Positions 8,489 to 19,136 are shown, counted from the first letter of the stretch. The stretch is DNA of 64,000 bases from Herpetosiphonaceae bacterium (GCA_036374795.1 DASUTC010000264.1:18294-82293); one strand, 5' to 3'. A program made the numbers and translations. The notes: generated by a model not told the origin, from the sequence alone.

Positions 8489-8671
8489 GGTGTACCTCAT
8501 AAATACGAGAGCTACGCGCTTTGTCAACCAATGGCTGCCAGCCAGCCGCAGCAGGGTACGATTCTGCCCAGGGCGCGTGCATTGAAGGGCGCAACTCCAG
8601 TTAAATACGCATGTCCTTGCCGAAACGACAAGGACAGCAAATCGTATGCAGCTAACCCGATCATCGCGCGA

Positions 8672-8797
8672 TTAGCGGCGGCGACGGGGCGTGTTGGCCG
8701 GGACGGGAACCGGCACCAGCTCAGGCGTGCCGCCGCCCAACACCCGCTCCAGCCAGGCGGCGATTCTATCGAGAATACGCGCAAATACATGCAACAT
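8672..8797 (-). CDS. 41-residue small protein, amphipathic helix plus Pro/Arg tail
   Basis: ATG at 8797 lies 7-8 nt after GGAAGGA. The product starts MLHVFARILDRIAAWLERVL, a plausible amphipathic or membrane-lying helix, then a Gly-rich turn, a Pro/Val run and a C-terminal RRRR. A TATAAT box lies at 8837-8832 on the same strand. No homologue recognised. Good ribosome site and promoter make it more credible than the longer overlapping frame 8524-8826. The 183 bases between it and the hydrolase start hold no gene I can support. Confidence 0.5.
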   Translation of the reverse strand: MLHVFARILDRIAAWLERVLGGGTPELVPVPVPANTPRRRR

Positions 8798-8871
8798 GCG
8801 ATCATCCTTCCAGAGAAATCAGACACCTACTCATTATACGCAGCCTGGCCGAAATTGGTTTTGATAAAGCT

Positions 8872-8900
8872 TTGACAGGCCGTGCGCTACAGCCTATAAT
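8872..8900 (+). promoter_or_regulatory. Consensus sigma-A promoter of secDF
   Basis: TTGACA (8872-8877), exactly 17 nt, TATAAT (8895-8900). Predicted start near 8907, leaving a leader of about 115 nt before secD. Confidence 0.9.
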
Positions 8901-9021
8901 TCCTTCGTTTCAAGCTTAAGCACCGCTCACCAGAAAATCGATAACCTTTGTCCACAGCGCGGTCTGGCTTAATACATACAAACCCCAACCAATCCCTTTG
9001 TTTGAGGAGGCAAGCACACCT

Positions 9022-10485
9022 GTGCGGCGACGAGAAATTAACATGTTGCTCTTGATCCTGGTGATCACGGGCCTCGCACTCTGGATCGATTTTACACCAC
9101 GTGTCAGCGAAGAAGACAAACGTGCCTTGTGGCCTACACAAGGACTGGCCTGGCGCGACGTTCACACCCGGCTTGGACTCGATCTGCGCGGCGGTACGCA
9201 GGTATTGCTCCGCTCCCGCGATTCCAACATCGACGCGGAGAGCCTCGAAGTCGCGCGCGGCGTGATCGAAAGCCGTGTCAACGGCCTGGGCGTGAGCGAG
9301 GCGACGGTGCAAACATCCGGCAGCGACCGCATCATCGTCGAGCTGCCCGACGTCGATCAGCCGGAGACGGCGCTCCAGACGATCCGCTCGACCGGTAAGC
9401 TCGAGCTGATCGATCCGCAGGGGCAGTACCTCCCCCAGGGCCAGCTTGTGCGTACCACCGGCAGCCCCACCCCGTCGATCGCGAGCACCAACAGCCTCAC
9501 CAGCACCGATACCGTCTCTGCGACCCAGGATGTCACGGCGACTCAAGAGCTGGCTCAGGCCATGAGCGGGCCGCTGTTCGAGGTCGTCGCCGACGGCAAC
9601 GAACTGAAGACCACCTCGGTCCAGCCCGGCGTGGACCAGACCGGCAAGCCGGTGGTCAGCTTCGAGTTCGAGGGCGACTCGGCGACGCGCCTGCAAACCT
9701 TTACTGCGCAAAATATCGGCAAGCCGCTGACGATCGTGCTGGATAACCGCGTCCAGTCGAGCGCGACGATTCAGGACGTGCTCCCCGGCAGCGGGCAGAT
9801 CTCGTCCAACACCACGCAAGACCGCGACGCGATCTATAACGTGCTGCGCTACGGCTCGCTGCCGGTCGGCTTCGATGTCGAAACCAGCCGCACCGTGACC
9901 GCGACGCTGGGCGAAGCCTCGATCAACGCCTCGTTTATCGCCGGTATCGTCGGACTGTTAGCGGTCGCGCTGTTCATGATCATCTACTACCGGCTGCCCG
10001 GCCTGCTGTCGGTGATCGCGCTGCTGATCTACACGGCGATCTCGTTCGCGCTCTACCGCTTCATCCCGATCACGCTGACGCTGGCCGGTATCGCCGGTTT
10101 CATCCTGTCGATCGGTCTGGCGGTTGACGGCAACGTGCTGATCTTTGCCCGCCTGAAAGAAGAGCTGCGGCGGGGCAGATCGCTGAACGCGGCGGTCGAA
10201 GAAGGCTTTATCCATGCCTGGCCGTCGATCCGCGACTCGAACATCTCGACGTTCATCACGACGATGATTCTGTACTGGTTCGGCTCTAGCTTCGGCGTCA
10301 GCATCATCAAAGGCTTTGCTCTGACGCTGGGCCTTGGTATCGCCGTCAGCCTCTTCACGGCGGTCGTGATTACGCGCACCTTCTTGCGTCTGCTGGTCGA
10401 GTCTGGGGCGTTCCGCAGGCGCTGGTGGTACGCCGTCGAAGAGCCGTCACAGCAGAGCGCAGCCCGCGCTGCCGAGGCGCTCTAA
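9022..10485 (+). CDS. secD: Protein translocase subunit SecD
   Basis: 487 residues. One N-terminal helix (INMLLLILVITGLALWI) precedes the periplasmic domain with LGLDLRGGTQVLL and a C-terminal block of five helices including SIGLAVDGNVLIFARLKEEL. SecDF uses the proton gradient to pull preproteins from SecYEG. AGGAGG at 9004-9009 lies 12 nt before the GTG at 9022 (VRRREIN, the usual SecD opening), which I prefer. TTG 8998 and ATG 9043 are alternatives. A Ser/Thr-rich insert at about residues 150-190 is a lineage feature. secF follows after 77 nt. Confidence 0.95.
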   Translation: MRRREINMLLLILVITGLALWIDFTPRVSEEDKRALWPTQGLAWRDVHTRLGLDLRGGTQVLLRSRDSNIDAESLEVARGVIESRVNGLGVSEATVQTSGSDRIIVELPDVDQPETALQTIRSTGKLELIDPQGQYLPQGQLVRTTGSPTPSIASTNSLTSTDTVSATQDVTATQELAQAMSGPLFEVVADGNELKTTSVQPGVDQTGKPVVSFEFEGDSATRLQTFTAQNIGKPLTIVLDNRVQSSATIQDVLPGSGQISSNTTQDRDAIYNVLRYGSLPVGFDVETSRTVTATLGEASINASFIAGIVGLLAVALFMIIYYRLPGLLSVIALLIYTAISFALYRFIPITLTLAGIAGFILSIGLAVDGNVLIFARLKEELRRGRSLNAAVEEGFIHAWPSIRDSNISTFITTMILYWFGSSFGVSIIKGFALTLGLGIAVSLFTAVVITRTFLRLLVESGAFRRRWWYAVEEPSQQSAARAAEAL

Positions 10486-10498
10486 CACTAACGATGCG

Positions 10499-10531
10499 GT
10501 ACGGCTGCGGGATCGAGAGCCACAGCCGTAC
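10499..10531 (+). other. Intercistronic hairpin between secD and secF
   Basis: GTACGGCTG (10499-10507) pairs perfectly with CAGCCGTAC (10523-10531) over a 15-nt loop, with no U-tract. It could set the secD/secF expression ratio or mRNA stability. Confidence 0.5.
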
Positions 10532-10562
10532 ACAGTTCATTTTGTCTGTTTGAGGAAACACG

Positions 10563-11528
10563 ATGCTTAATCTTGTCGGTAAACGGTATGTGTGGTTCGC
10601 GATCTCGCTGCTGGCAATTATTCCGGGGCTGATCTTCCTGGTCATGCCCGGCGGTGGTCTGAGGCCCAGCATTGATTTCGCGGGCGGGACGCTGTGGGAA
10701 TTTTCGATCCCCAATCGCACCACAGCGGTCGGGACGAACGAAGTCCAGACGATCTTTCACGAGCAGGGCGTCGAGGCTATCGCGCAGGTGAGCCCGCCCA
10801 ACGCGCTGCAACAAGAGGTCGTCACGGTGCGCTCGCCCGAAGTCAAGGCGGAAGACCCCAAGAAGCAGCAAGTCACCGATGCGATGACCAAGGCCTTTCC
10901 GGGCGCGGAGCTTACCCGCTTCGAGACGGTGGGCGCGACGGTCAGCCGCGAGTCGACCCAGCAGGCGGTGATCGCGGTGATGGCGGCATCGCTGGCAATC
11001 CTGGGCTACCTGACGTTTGCGTTCCGCCACGCGCCCAACCCGCTCCGCTACGGCGTGTGCGCGATCCTCGCGATGCTGCACGACGTGCTGCTGGTGCTTG
11101 GTATGGCCTCGATCCTGGGCTATTTCATCGGCCTGGAAGTCGACGCGCTCTTCCTGACGGCGCTGCTGACGGTGATCTCGTTCTCGGTCCACGATACCAT
11201 CGTCGTGTTCGACCGGGTGCGCGAAAACCTGAGGTACCGCCGCACGGGCCAGCCCTTTGAAGAGGTGGTCAACGTCTCGATCGTCCAGACGCTCAGCCGC
11301 TCGATCAACACCCAGCTTACGGTTATGCTGACGCTGCTGGCGCTGCTGCTCTTCGGCGGCCAGACGATCCAGCACTTCGTGCTGATCCTGCTGATCGGTC
11401 TGCTGTCGGGAACGTACTCCTCGATCTTCAACGCCGCACAATTGCTGGTGGTCTGGGAGAACGGCTGGGGCAACGATTGGCGGCGCGCCTTCGGACACGA
11501 TCAGCGGCCCAATCAGGTGGCGGCCTAG
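10563..11528 (+). CDS. secF: Protein translocase subunit SecF
   Basis: 321 residues, six predicted helices, partner of SecD. The family motif IDFAGGTLWEFSIP is in the first periplasmic segment. The C-terminal block contains SFSVHDTIVVFDRVRENL, the SecF counterpart of the SecD proton-relay region, and SRSINTQLTVMLTLLALLLF. The ATG is 6 nt after GAGGAAA. It is transcribed with secD from the 8872 promoter, with a hairpin between them. Confidence 0.95.
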   Translation: MLNLVGKRYVWFAISLLAIIPGLIFLVMPGGGLRPSIDFAGGTLWEFSIPNRTTAVGTNEVQTIFHEQGVEAIAQVSPPNALQQEVVTVRSPEVKAEDPKKQQVTDAMTKAFPGAELTRFETVGATVSRESTQQAVIAVMAASLAILGYLTFAFRHAPNPLRYGVCAILAMLHDVLLVLGMASILGYFIGLEVDALFLTALLTVISFSVHDTIVVFDRVRENLRYRRTGQPFEEVVNVSIVQTLSRSINTQLTVMLTLLALLLFGGQTIQHFVLILLIGLLSGTYSSIFNAAQLLVVWENGWGNDWRRAFGHDQRPNQVAA

Positions 11529-11614
11529 CCTCGACACAACTGCGCTTGTTCGAGCCACCCCGTGAAGCATCGCGCGTGTTTCCGGCGGTGGCTTCGACGT
11601 TTCAAGGAGGAAGC

Positions 11615-11950
11615 ATGGAGGACGCACTGCCCTGGCACAGGCCGATCGAGCGGCCTGAGGAGCCGGAAGCGCAGCCGCAGACGAGCGCGACCACACGATT
11701 CGGCGGCGACGGCGACGACGCGCCCGTTCTGGTCGCGGTCGTCAGCGGGCCGGTCGAGATCGAGATGGCGAACGATGCGCTTCAGAGCGCGGGCATTCCG
11801 GCCTACGTCAAGCGCAACAGCCTGGGGCCGCTCTACGGGCTGTCGATCGGCTCGTTCGGCAGCGCCGAGATCTGGGTGCCGCCCGCGCTGGCCGAGCAAG
11901 CCTACAACGAGCTGGTCGGCATCGGCGTGGTCCAACCGGGAGACGAGTGA
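11615..11950 (+). CDS. DUF2007-like small protein
   Basis: 111 residues; ATG 6 nt after AAGGAGG. After an acidic, Pro-rich start (about 1-35) comes a compact domain: PVLVAVVSGPVEIEMANDAL, then QSAGIPAYVKRN, then AEIWVPPALAEQAYNEL. This matches DUF2007 ('putative signal transducing protein'), a small ferredoxin-like fold of unknown role. It lies 86 nt after secF and may share its transcript. Confidence 0.75.
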   Translation: MEDALPWHRPIERPEEPEAQPQTSATTRFGGDGDDAPVLVAVVSGPVEIEMANDALQSAGIPAYVKRNSLGPLYGLSIGSFGSAEIWVPPALAEQAYNELVGIGVVQPGDE

Positions 11951-12068
11951 ACGAGGGAACAAACGAAAGAACAAAGAACAACAGAACAAAGAACAGAGAA
12001 CAACGGGAAGAACCAAGAACCAAGGAGGAACTTGAAACTTGAAACTTGAAACTTGGAACTTGGAACTC
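11951..12068. repeat. Heptanucleotide repeat tract
   Basis: Runs of GAACAAA-like units (11960-12010), then AAGAACCAAGAACCAAGG, then GAAACTT heptamers (12028-12064). It fills the space between two convergent genes. Confidence 0.85.
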
Positions 12069-12080
12069 CCAGCCCGATGG

Positions 12081-13508
12081 CTACGACGACATCAGCAGCG
12101 GCAGCGGCTCCACCCGCTCTGCCGCATCGTTCCAGAGCATCAACCGGGCCTGCACCTGGCCCTGCGCTGGATCGCGTGTGATCTGCACGAATGAGAAACG
12201 TTCGCGCGTGCTCACCAGATCGAACGCATGCGGCACGAGCGGCGTCCAGGTGCCCGTGTTCAGATAGCGCGGGCCGTCGTCGGAATCGATCAGCGGATAT
12301 TGCTCGGCGGTATGGGTATGCCCGAAGACGTAGGCGGGCACGGCGGCGTTGATCCGGCTGAGCTGCTCATGAATGCGGAGCGCGGCTGCGAAGAGGTAGG
12401 TGCCCGGCTGCGTCGCTGGACGGAGCAGGCGCCGCTCGCGCCAGAGCAAGCCGCCGATGCCGCCCATCAGCATTAAGAACGAGCGCATGCCGGGGCGCAC
12501 CTTCTTGGTCGCGCGGTAGATCGCCGCTACCGCCGCCAGCGCAGGTATGCCCGGAATCATCGGACGCACCACCAGCGCCTCAACCTGCCGCAGGTGGTTC
12601 GACATCGCCGGAATCGCCGCCATCCGGTCGATCTCGACCAGCGTCTCCACCGGCAGGCCAATCGTCGCGGCATACGGCGCGACAACCGCGCGGCGGTAGG
12701 CTTCGCGCCGCGCCTGCTGCTCCGCCTCGCTGAGCTTACTGGCACTGCGCAACACTTTCACAAAGAATTGCAGATGGTAGCCCAGCGAGGCCAGCGCAAC
12801 GATCGGATGGGTGCGTATCGCCCAGCTCAGGTAGCGCGTCGCGGGCTTGACGTTATCCGCGAAAGGATCGAGACGCTCCAGGTGATTGAACAGGTATAGC
12901 ACGAAGAACGAGCCAAGCGGCATCTCGATCAGCGCCGGATTGGACGGCAGCATCGGCTGCAACAGCGTCGCGAACGAGTTATAGATGTCGTACTGCTGCC
13001 CGTGCTCGGCGTAGAGCACGCCCGGCACGTAGAAGATCCAGGGATGAACGGTAATCTGGGCGGCAGCGTCATCTGCCCGCGCGTGCTGCGCGATCAACTG
13101 CTTGAAGCGCGCCTGCACATCGGGCCAGATGAACTCGATGTCATGGTTGCCGATGACCAGATCGACGACATGACCGGCGTCGATGAAGCGAGCCAGCGAG
13201 GCAAAGATTCGCACATGACCCCGCGCGATCTCCTCCAGCTTTGAAACCGTGTCGGCGCTTGAGGTAATGTTGTCGTGGTTTCTGGGCCGCTCCACCTGCA
13301 AGAAATCTACGAAATCGCCCAGGATCACCAGCCGCCAGCCGCGCTGCTCCCTCTGCGCCTGCGCGATCAGCTTGTCGATGAAGCGCTCGAACGCGGCATC
13401 GTAGAAAAAATCCTCGTTTCGGCTGAAGGTGCCGGTCCGCTGATTATAGCCGGACGACATATGAAAGTCGCTCACAATTACGATGTCGCGACCATCGTCT
13501 GCGGGCAT
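12081..13508 (-). CDS. Calcineurin-like metallophosphoesterase
   Basis: 475 residues, start ATG 13508 with GGGAG 6 nt before. The two-metal motifs appear in order: VSDFH, ILGDFVDFL, VIGNHD and, far downstream, VFGHTHTAEQ. The 200-residue stretch between GNHD and GHTH includes helical segments and a hydrophobic patch (RSFLMLMGGIGGLLW), so membrane contact is possible. Members hydrolyse phosphomonoesters, diesters or nucleotides; the substrate here is unknown. No signal peptide. It is convergent with the DUF2007-like gene. Confidence 0.85.
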   Translation of the reverse strand: MPADDGRDIVIVSDFHMSSGYNQRTGTFSRNEDFFYDAAFERFIDKLIAQAQREQRGWRLVILGDFVDFLQVERPRNHDNITSSADTVSKLEEIARGHVRIFASLARFIDAGHVVDLVIGNHDIEFIWPDVQARFKQLIAQHARADDAAAQITVHPWIFYVPGVLYAEHGQQYDIYNSFATLLQPMLPSNPALIEMPLGSFFVLYLFNHLERLDPFADNVKPATRYLSWAIRTHPIVALASLGYHLQFFVKVLRSASKLSEAEQQARREAYRRAVVAPYAATIGLPVETLVEIDRMAAIPAMSNHLRQVEALVVRPMIPGIPALAAVAAIYRATKKVRPGMRSFLMLMGGIGGLLWRERRLLRPATQPGTYLFAAALRIHEQLSRINAAVPAYVFGHTHTAEQYPLIDSDDGPRYLNTGTWTPLVPHAFDLVSTRERFSFVQITRDPAQGQVQARLMLWNDAAERVEPLPLLMSS

Positions 13509-13587
13509 GGCTACGCTCCCTTCGTGCGTCTTGTCGGTGGGCGATCGTACCATAGGCGCTGGTTATCGGGCAACCGATGAATCATGA

Positions 13588-14253
13588 TCAGGTGTGCGGC
13601 TCGCGCAGCTCGTGCATACATAGCAGAATGCCGCCGCGCACGCCGATGCTGGCCTCTGTGCTGACCAGGACATTGCTGACGCCGCGAGCGGGGCCGAGAA
13701 ACAGCGCCTCGTCGCGCAGCGGGTAGTACAGCCCCTCGGTGACGATGCCCACGACCTGCTCGGTCATCGGCAGCAGCGAGACGGTTTCGCCGGGCGTGCC
13801 GGAGATCCGCGCCGAGTGGCGGATCGCGAAGACCTCCCAGCGCTCGTGCAGCATACGCACGTCGGCCTGAGCGAGCGCAGGATGCGTCAGCAGTTGCAGG
13901 TTCGCCAGGTGTTGGTCGGGCCGTCCGCCGAGCGCCGCCAGCACATAGATGCAGCGCGCGCCGCGTCCAATCGCTTGCAGCAGCGCCAGCTCCAGGTCGG
14001 TTTCGTTTTTGTGGATCGAGTGACGCTGCACCTCGACGCCCGCCTGCACCAGGATCTCAAGCTGCTCAGGCGTGAGCGAGTCGAAATCTCCGACCGCGAT
14101 GTGCGGCAGCATGTCGAGCGCCAGCAGATAGCGCGCGCCGCCGTCCGCCGTGATCAGCAGATCGGCGCGCTGCAACAGCGCGCGGAACGGCAGCAGGTCG
14201 TGCGTCGGCGCATCGGCGATGACGATGGCGCTGGAGTGGTTATGCTCATCCAT
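13588..14253 (-). CDS. thiN: Thiamine pyrophosphokinase
   Basis: 221 residues. It transfers pyrophosphate from ATP to thiamine to make the cofactor TPP. Seen: ITADGGARYLL and IAVGDFDSL (N-terminal metal/nucleotide site), HKNETDLELAL (the conserved ETD block), GGRPDQHLANLQLL and the C-terminal thiamine-binding half with GVSNVL. Length matches the family. The ATG at 14253 has no clear ribosome site. The upstream region is full of repeats, and I see no TPP riboswitch. It is the last gene before the metallophosphoesterase on the same strand (79-nt gap). Confidence 0.9.
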   Translation of the reverse strand: MDEHNHSSAIVIADAPTHDLLPFRALLQRADLLITADGGARYLLALDMLPHIAVGDFDSLTPEQLEILVQAGVEVQRHSIHKNETDLELALLQAIGRGARCIYVLAALGGRPDQHLANLQLLTHPALAQADVRMLHERWEVFAIRHSARISGTPGETVSLLPMTEQVVGIVTEGLYYPLRDEALFLGPARGVSNVLVSTEASIGVRGGILLCMHELREPHT

Positions 14254-14473
14254 ACGAAAGAACAAGGGCCGTCAGGCCGGGGGTGTGGGGGTGCCCCCCA
14301 CAATCTTTCTTCCCTGCCATGTACGGTGAACAAAAGAACAAAAGAACAAAGGAACAAGGGAAACCAAGACGCCCAGAGGGCACCCGGAACCAAGAACTAA
14401 GAACCAACTCAGAACTCAGAACTCGGAACTCAGAACTTGAAACTTGAAACTTGAAACTTGAAACTCGAACCGC
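14254..14473. repeat. Palindrome and heptanucleotide tract upstream of thiN
   Basis: TGTGGGGG (14284-14291) pairs with CCCCCACA (14295-14302) over a 3-nt loop, next to CCGTCAGG (14269-14276). Then come GAACAAA units (14329-14360), GGGCACCCGG (14371-14380), AACCAAGAACTAAGAACCAA and GAAACTT heptamers (about 14436-14466). No gene seen. Confidence 0.8.
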
Positions 14474-15200
<727 letters not shown>

Positions 15201-15217
<17 letters not shown>

Positions 15218-15983
15218 TTGTCCTCCGTTCGATCAAGCGCACGCCCAGCGAGAGCAGCAGCGTGAGGATCAGATACAAAACGGCTACCGCATTCAGCGTG
15301 CGGAACTGGTCGAATGTGCGCGCCGCCTCGATCCGCCCAAGCTGCGTCAGCTCGTTGACCGCAATCGCCGAAACCAGCGACGAGTCTTTGAGCATTGCGA
15401 TAAAATCGTTGCCGAGCGGCGGCAGCACGCGCCGGATCGCCTGGGGCAGGATGATATGGCGCATCGCCTGGGTATAGCTCATGCCGAGCGAGCGCGCCGC
15501 CTCCATCTGGCCCCGCTCAATCGACTCGATGCCCGCGCGATAGACCTCCGCCAGATACGCGCCGTAGCCGATCGAGAGCGCGACGATGCCGGAGATCACC
15601 GGGCGGCGGTTGAAGCCCATCGTCGAGGCGACGTTGACCTGGGTGTAGATGATGATCACCAGCAGCGGAATGCCCCGGATCACCTCGACGTAGATCGTGG
15701 AGAGCGTGTACACAATCTGGTTGCGGGCTACACGTCCCAATCCGGCGATCAGGCCGATCACCAGCGCAATCGCGTACGATACCACCGATAAGAGGATCGT
15801 CAGGCCCACGCCGCGCAACAAGTAGGTGAGCGACTGGACGTAGCGCTGCTCTTGCAGCATCGAAAAGAGCACGATCGCCATCGCCAGGACGACGATCACC
15901 AGCCACCAGGGCGTACGATCCACCAGGCCCAACGGCAAAATGCCGCGACGTCCCGGCTGCGTTCTGCTGCCCGCACCAGCCAT
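15201..15983 (-). CDS. Polar amino-acid ABC transporter permease
   Basis: 260 residues, HisM/GlnP type. An N-terminal helix ([18 protein letters not shown]) is followed by the core permease with [20 protein letters not shown] and the EAA-loop region [20 protein letters not shown], which contacts the ATPase. The ATG at 15983 is 7 nt after AGGAG. Its 3' end overlaps the ATPase gene by 17 nt, and the substrate-binding protein gene lies 85 nt upstream. A single permease gene implies a homodimeric channel. Confidence 0.92.
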
Positions 15984-16068
15984 GCGCATTCTCCTGCGGT
16001 TGTCGGCGAGGGATTGGTTTCCCCCGCCGCGCACCGGCATCGCTACTTGATGCCGAGGACCGACATCG

Positions 16069-16938
16069 CTACTTGATATTGTACTTTTGCTTCAACTGGT
16101 CGATTGTGCCGTTCTCCTTAAGCTGTGCGAGCGCCGCGTTGATCGCGTTAAGCAGCTCGGTATCGCCCTGCTGCACGGCGATGCCGTAGCTCTCGGTGGT
16201 GAAGGCCTCGCCGACGATCTTCAGCTTGTCTTTGTACTGCTCCTGCGAGATGTAGTTGGCGACGGTCGGGTTGTCCGCGACGACCGCGTCGATCGTGTTA
16301 TTCGCCAGCTCGGCAAAGGCCAGATCGATCGTCGGGTAGCGCTTCAGGTTGTTGTCGGCGACCTTGGCCTCGGTGCCGGCTGCCTCCTCGCCGGTGGTGC
16401 CCGTCTGCACGCCGACGAGCGCGCCGCTCCCCAGATCTGCCGCGCCGTTGATCTTGGTGTCGTCCGCGCGCACGACCACCACCTGCCCGACCTCGATGTA
16501 CGGCTCCGAGAAGGCGACGATCTTCTTGCGCTCGTCGGTGATCGTCGCCGACGAGACAACCGCGTCGAACTGCTTGCTCTGGAGCGCTGTGAAGATCGTG
16601 TCGAAGGCGGCGTTCTGGAACTCCGGCTTGATGTTGATCAGCTTGCCGATCTCGTTCATCAGGTCCACGTCGAAGCCGACGATCTGGTTGCTGTTGCGAT
16701 CGACCGACTCCATCGGCGGATAGGTCGCGTCGGTGCCGATCACCACTTTGCGACCGCCGAGATCGGGCAGCGCGCCGCCCGCCGCTCCGCTTCCCTCGAC
16801 AGCGGTGGAGCTGACCGGAGCGCTGGCAGCCGGAGATCCCTGAGTCCCGGTCGTGTCGGAGCCGGTGCCCTGCTGACCGCAGGCCGCCAGCAGTGCCATC
16901 AGCAGACCCAGCAGTGCCGTAAACGAAATCCGTTTCAT
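16069..16938 (-). CDS. Amino-acid-binding lipoprotein of the ABC transporter
   Basis: 289 residues, family 3 extracellular solute-binding protein. Signal peptide with lipobox LLAACG, then a Ser/Gly/Ala linker (about 25-60). The binding domain has VIGTDATYPPMESVDRN, QIVGFDVDLMNEIGKLI, FDAVVSSATITDERKKIVAF and GVQTGTTGEEAA. The FDVDLMNEIG block and the DER-K-V-F segment are typical of glutamine/arginine/cystine binders. ATG 16938 follows AGGAGG by 8 nt. It is first in the operon: binder, permease, ATPase. Confidence 0.93.
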   Translation of the reverse strand: MKRISFTALLGLLMALLAACGQQGTGSDTTGTQGSPAASAPVSSTAVEGSGAAGGALPDLGGRKVVIGTDATYPPMESVDRNSNQIVGFDVDLMNEIGKLINIKPEFQNAAFDTIFTALQSKQFDAVVSSATITDERKKIVAFSEPYIEVGQVVVVRADDTKINGAADLGSGALVGVQTGTTGEEAAGTEAKVADNNLKRYPTIDLAFAELANNTIDAVVADNPTVANYISQEQYKDKLKIVGEAFTTESYGIAVQQGDTELLNAINAALAQLKENGTIDQLKQKYNIK

Positions 16939-17101
16939 CTGTCTTCCTCCTTGTTGAGGTCTGAGGAAAGCCATTATAAAGCAAGATGCGATCGATCCGC
17001 TACAGCGACGAAGCGCCGTCTCACAGCGGCAGAGGCGGTGATCATCGAGCGCTCAGTCTTGCGTAGGAGCACGACGTGCCCGGCGTGTCGCGGCAAACAC
17101 A

Positions 17102-17127
17102 AGAGGCAACCCCTGTGGGTCGCCTCT
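17102..17127 (-). terminator. Hairpin terminator after lepA
   Basis: AGAGGCGACC pairs with GGTTGCCTCT (10 bp with one G-U) around a 6-nt loop; TTGTGTTTG follows on the minus strand. It ends the lepA transcript before the ABC operon. Confidence 0.7.
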
Positions 17128-17182
17128 CTCGTCGAGCAATCTGATACCTTCTTTTGAAGGCGCGGTCTGGATCGAGCCGGGA

Positions 17183-18982
17183 CTACTCCTGCTCCAGGCT
17201 CAGCACCGCCATGAACGCCTCCTGCGGGATCTCGACGTTCCCGACCATCTTCATGCGCTTCTTGCCCTCTTTCTGCTTCTCCAGCAGCTTCTTCTTGCGC
17301 GTGATGTCGCCGCCGTAGCACTTGCTGAGCACGTCTTTGCGCATCGCTCTGACTGTCTCGCGGGCGATGATCTTCGCGCCGACCGCCGCCTGGATCGGCA
17401 CCTCGAACATCTGGCGCGGGATCAGGCTGCGCAGCTTTTCGACCAGCTTGCGGCCCTGCGGCTGCGCAAACTCGCGGTGAATAACCATCGAGAGCGCGTC
17501 CACCGGCACGCCGTTGACCAGCACATCCATCTTGACCAGATCGGCTGGCTGGTAGCCCGCCAGTGTGTAGTCCAGCGAGGCGTAGCCCTGCGTGCGCGAC
17601 TTGAGCTGATCGTAGAAGTCGATCACGATCTCCGAGAGCGGAATGCGATACTTGATCAGCACCCGCGTCTCTTCGAGATACTCCATCGACTCGAAGGTGC
17701 CGCGGCGGGTCGTCACCAGCTCCATCACCTGGCCGATGTAGCGCGTCGGCACGATCACGCTGATCTGCATCACCGGCTCCTCGATCTCCTCGATCTTGGA
17801 CGGCTCCGGCATGTCCGATGGATTGTCCACCACCAGGATCTCGCCGCTGGTCGTCAGCACCTGGTACTCCACCGACGGCGCGGTGATCAGCAGGTTGAGG
17901 TTGTACTCGCGCTCCAGCCGCTCGCGCACGATCTCCATGTGCAGCAGCCCCAGGAAGCCCGCGCGGAAGCCGAAGCCCAGCGCCGCGCTCGTCTCCGGCT
18001 GATACGACAGCGCCGCGTCGTTCAGCTTGAGCTTTTCGAGCGCGTCGCGCAGATCGGCGTAGTCGTTCGACTCGACCGGGTAGATTCCGGCGAAGACCAT
18101 CGGCTTGGCCGGACGGTAGCCCGGCAGAGGCTCCGCCGCCGCTTTGCCGGGCAGCGTGACGGTATCGCCCACCTGCACATCGCCAACGTCCTTGAGCCCC
18201 GTCGCGATATAGCCGACCTCGCCGGCGTGCAGCACGTCGACCGGCATCATCTGTGGGCGGAACACGCCCAGCTCCAGCGCATCAACCTTGACGCCGGTGC
18301 CCATGAAGAGCACCTGCTGTCCGGCGCGAATCTCGCCCTCCATCACGCGGACATAGGCGATCACGCCCTTGTAGGAGTTGTAGTGCGAGTCGAAGATCAG
18401 CGCCTGGAGCGGCTTGCTATCGTCGCCGGTCGGCGGCGGGATGCGCTGCACGATCGCTTCGAGGATCGCGGGGACGCCCGTGCCCTCCTTGGCCGAAACC
18501 AGCAGCAGCTCGTCGCCCTGCATGCCGATCACCCGCTCGATCTCGTCCGCAACGACCTCAGGCTGCGCGCCCGGCAGATCGATCTTGTTGATCACCGGGA
18601 TGATCGTCAGCTCGTGCTCCATCGCCATGTAGACGTTCGCCAGCGTCTGAGCCTCGATGCCCTGCGCGGCATCGACGACCAGCAGCGCGCCCTCGCACGC
18701 CGCCAGCGCGCGGCTGACCTCGTAGGAGAAGTCGACGTGGCCGGGACAGTCGATCAGGTTCAGCTCGTACTCCTGGCCGTCGTGCGCAAGGTAGCTCAGA
18801 CGTACCGCTTTGGCCTTGATCGTGATGCCCTTCTCGCGCTCCAGGTCCATGCTATCGAGCGCCTGCTCACGCCGCTCGCGCTCCGAGATCGCGCCCGTCA
18901 GCTCCAGCAGCCGGTCGGAGAGCGTGGTTTTGCCGTGGTCAATATGGGCGATAATGCTAAAATTGCGTACGTTCTTTGTCAT
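17183..18982 (-). CDS. lepA: Elongation factor 4 (LepA), back-translocating GTPase
   Basis: 599 residues, the usual length. G-domain motifs: [18 protein letters not shown] (G1), [13 protein letters not shown] (G2), [20 protein letters not shown] (G3) and [11 protein letters not shown] (G4). The LepA-specific C-terminal part ends [20 protein letters not shown] with a Lys-rich segment. It binds the ribosome and helps initiation or recovery from stalling. ATG 18982 has no evident ribosome site. A TATACT box lies at 19084-19079 and a small hairpin (19003-19018) in the leader. Confidence 0.96.
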   Translation of the reverse strand: MTKNVRNFSIIAHIDHGKTTLSDRLLELTGAISERERREQALDSMDLEREKGITIKAKAVRLSYLAHDGQEYELNLIDCPGHVDFSYEVSRALAACEGALLVVDAAQGIEAQTLANVYMAMEHELTIIPVINKIDLPGAQPEVVADEIERVIGMQGDELLLVSAKEGTGVPAILEAIVQRIPPPTGDDSKPLQALIFDSHYNSYKGVIAYVRVMEGEIRAGQQVLFMGTGVKVDALELGVFRPQMMPVDVLHAGEVGYIATGLKDVGDVQVGDTVTLPGKAAAEPLPGYRPAKPMVFAGIYPVESNDYADLRDALEKLKLNDAALSYQPETSAALGFGFRAGFLGLLHMEIVRERLEREYNLNLLITAPSVEYQVLTTSGEILVVDNPSDMPEPSKIEEIEEPVMQISVIVPTRYIGQVMELVTTRRGTFESMEYLEETRVLIKYRIPLSEIVIDFYDQLKSRTQGYASLDYTLAGYQPADLVKMDVLVNGVPVDALSMVIHREFAQPQGRKLVEKLRSLIPRQMFEVPIQAAVGAKIIARETVRAMRKDVLSKCYGGDITRKKKLLEKQKEGKKRMKMVGNVEIPQEAFMAVLSLEQE

Positions 18983-19002
18983 TGTGTGCGTTTTCGGTCT
19001 TG

Positions 19003-19084
19003 GTACTCAAGCGAGTACAAAAATATGGCGAACGATGATCGCCACACAGCATTGCGATGCAGATTTAACGACGCTCGTAGTATA
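19003..19084 (-). promoter_or_regulatory. lepA promoter -10 and leader hairpin
   Basis: TATACT on the minus strand at 19084-19079 and, in the roughly 90-nt leader, GTACTC/GAGTAC (19003-19018) around a 4-nt loop. No clear -35. Confidence 0.4.
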
Positions 19085-19136
19085 CCATGAAGCGGCGTAC
19101 GCAGGGCGCACGGGTTGCGCTCATCTGGGGCAGGTA

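Noticed and set aside
8524..8826. 100-residue minus-strand frame
   Set aside because: No ribosome site, odd composition, and it overlaps the better-supported 41-residue frame in another phase.
10488..11696. 402-residue minus-strand frame over secF
   Set aside because: Shadow of secF; no motifs or start signals.
11951..12068. Heptamer tracts as a CRISPR array
   Set aside because: Units are 7 nt with no spacers and no cas genes nearby.
17477..19090. 537-residue plus-strand frame antisense to lepA
   Set aside because: High-GC mirror frame of a certain gene; His/Arg/Asp-rich composition without motifs.
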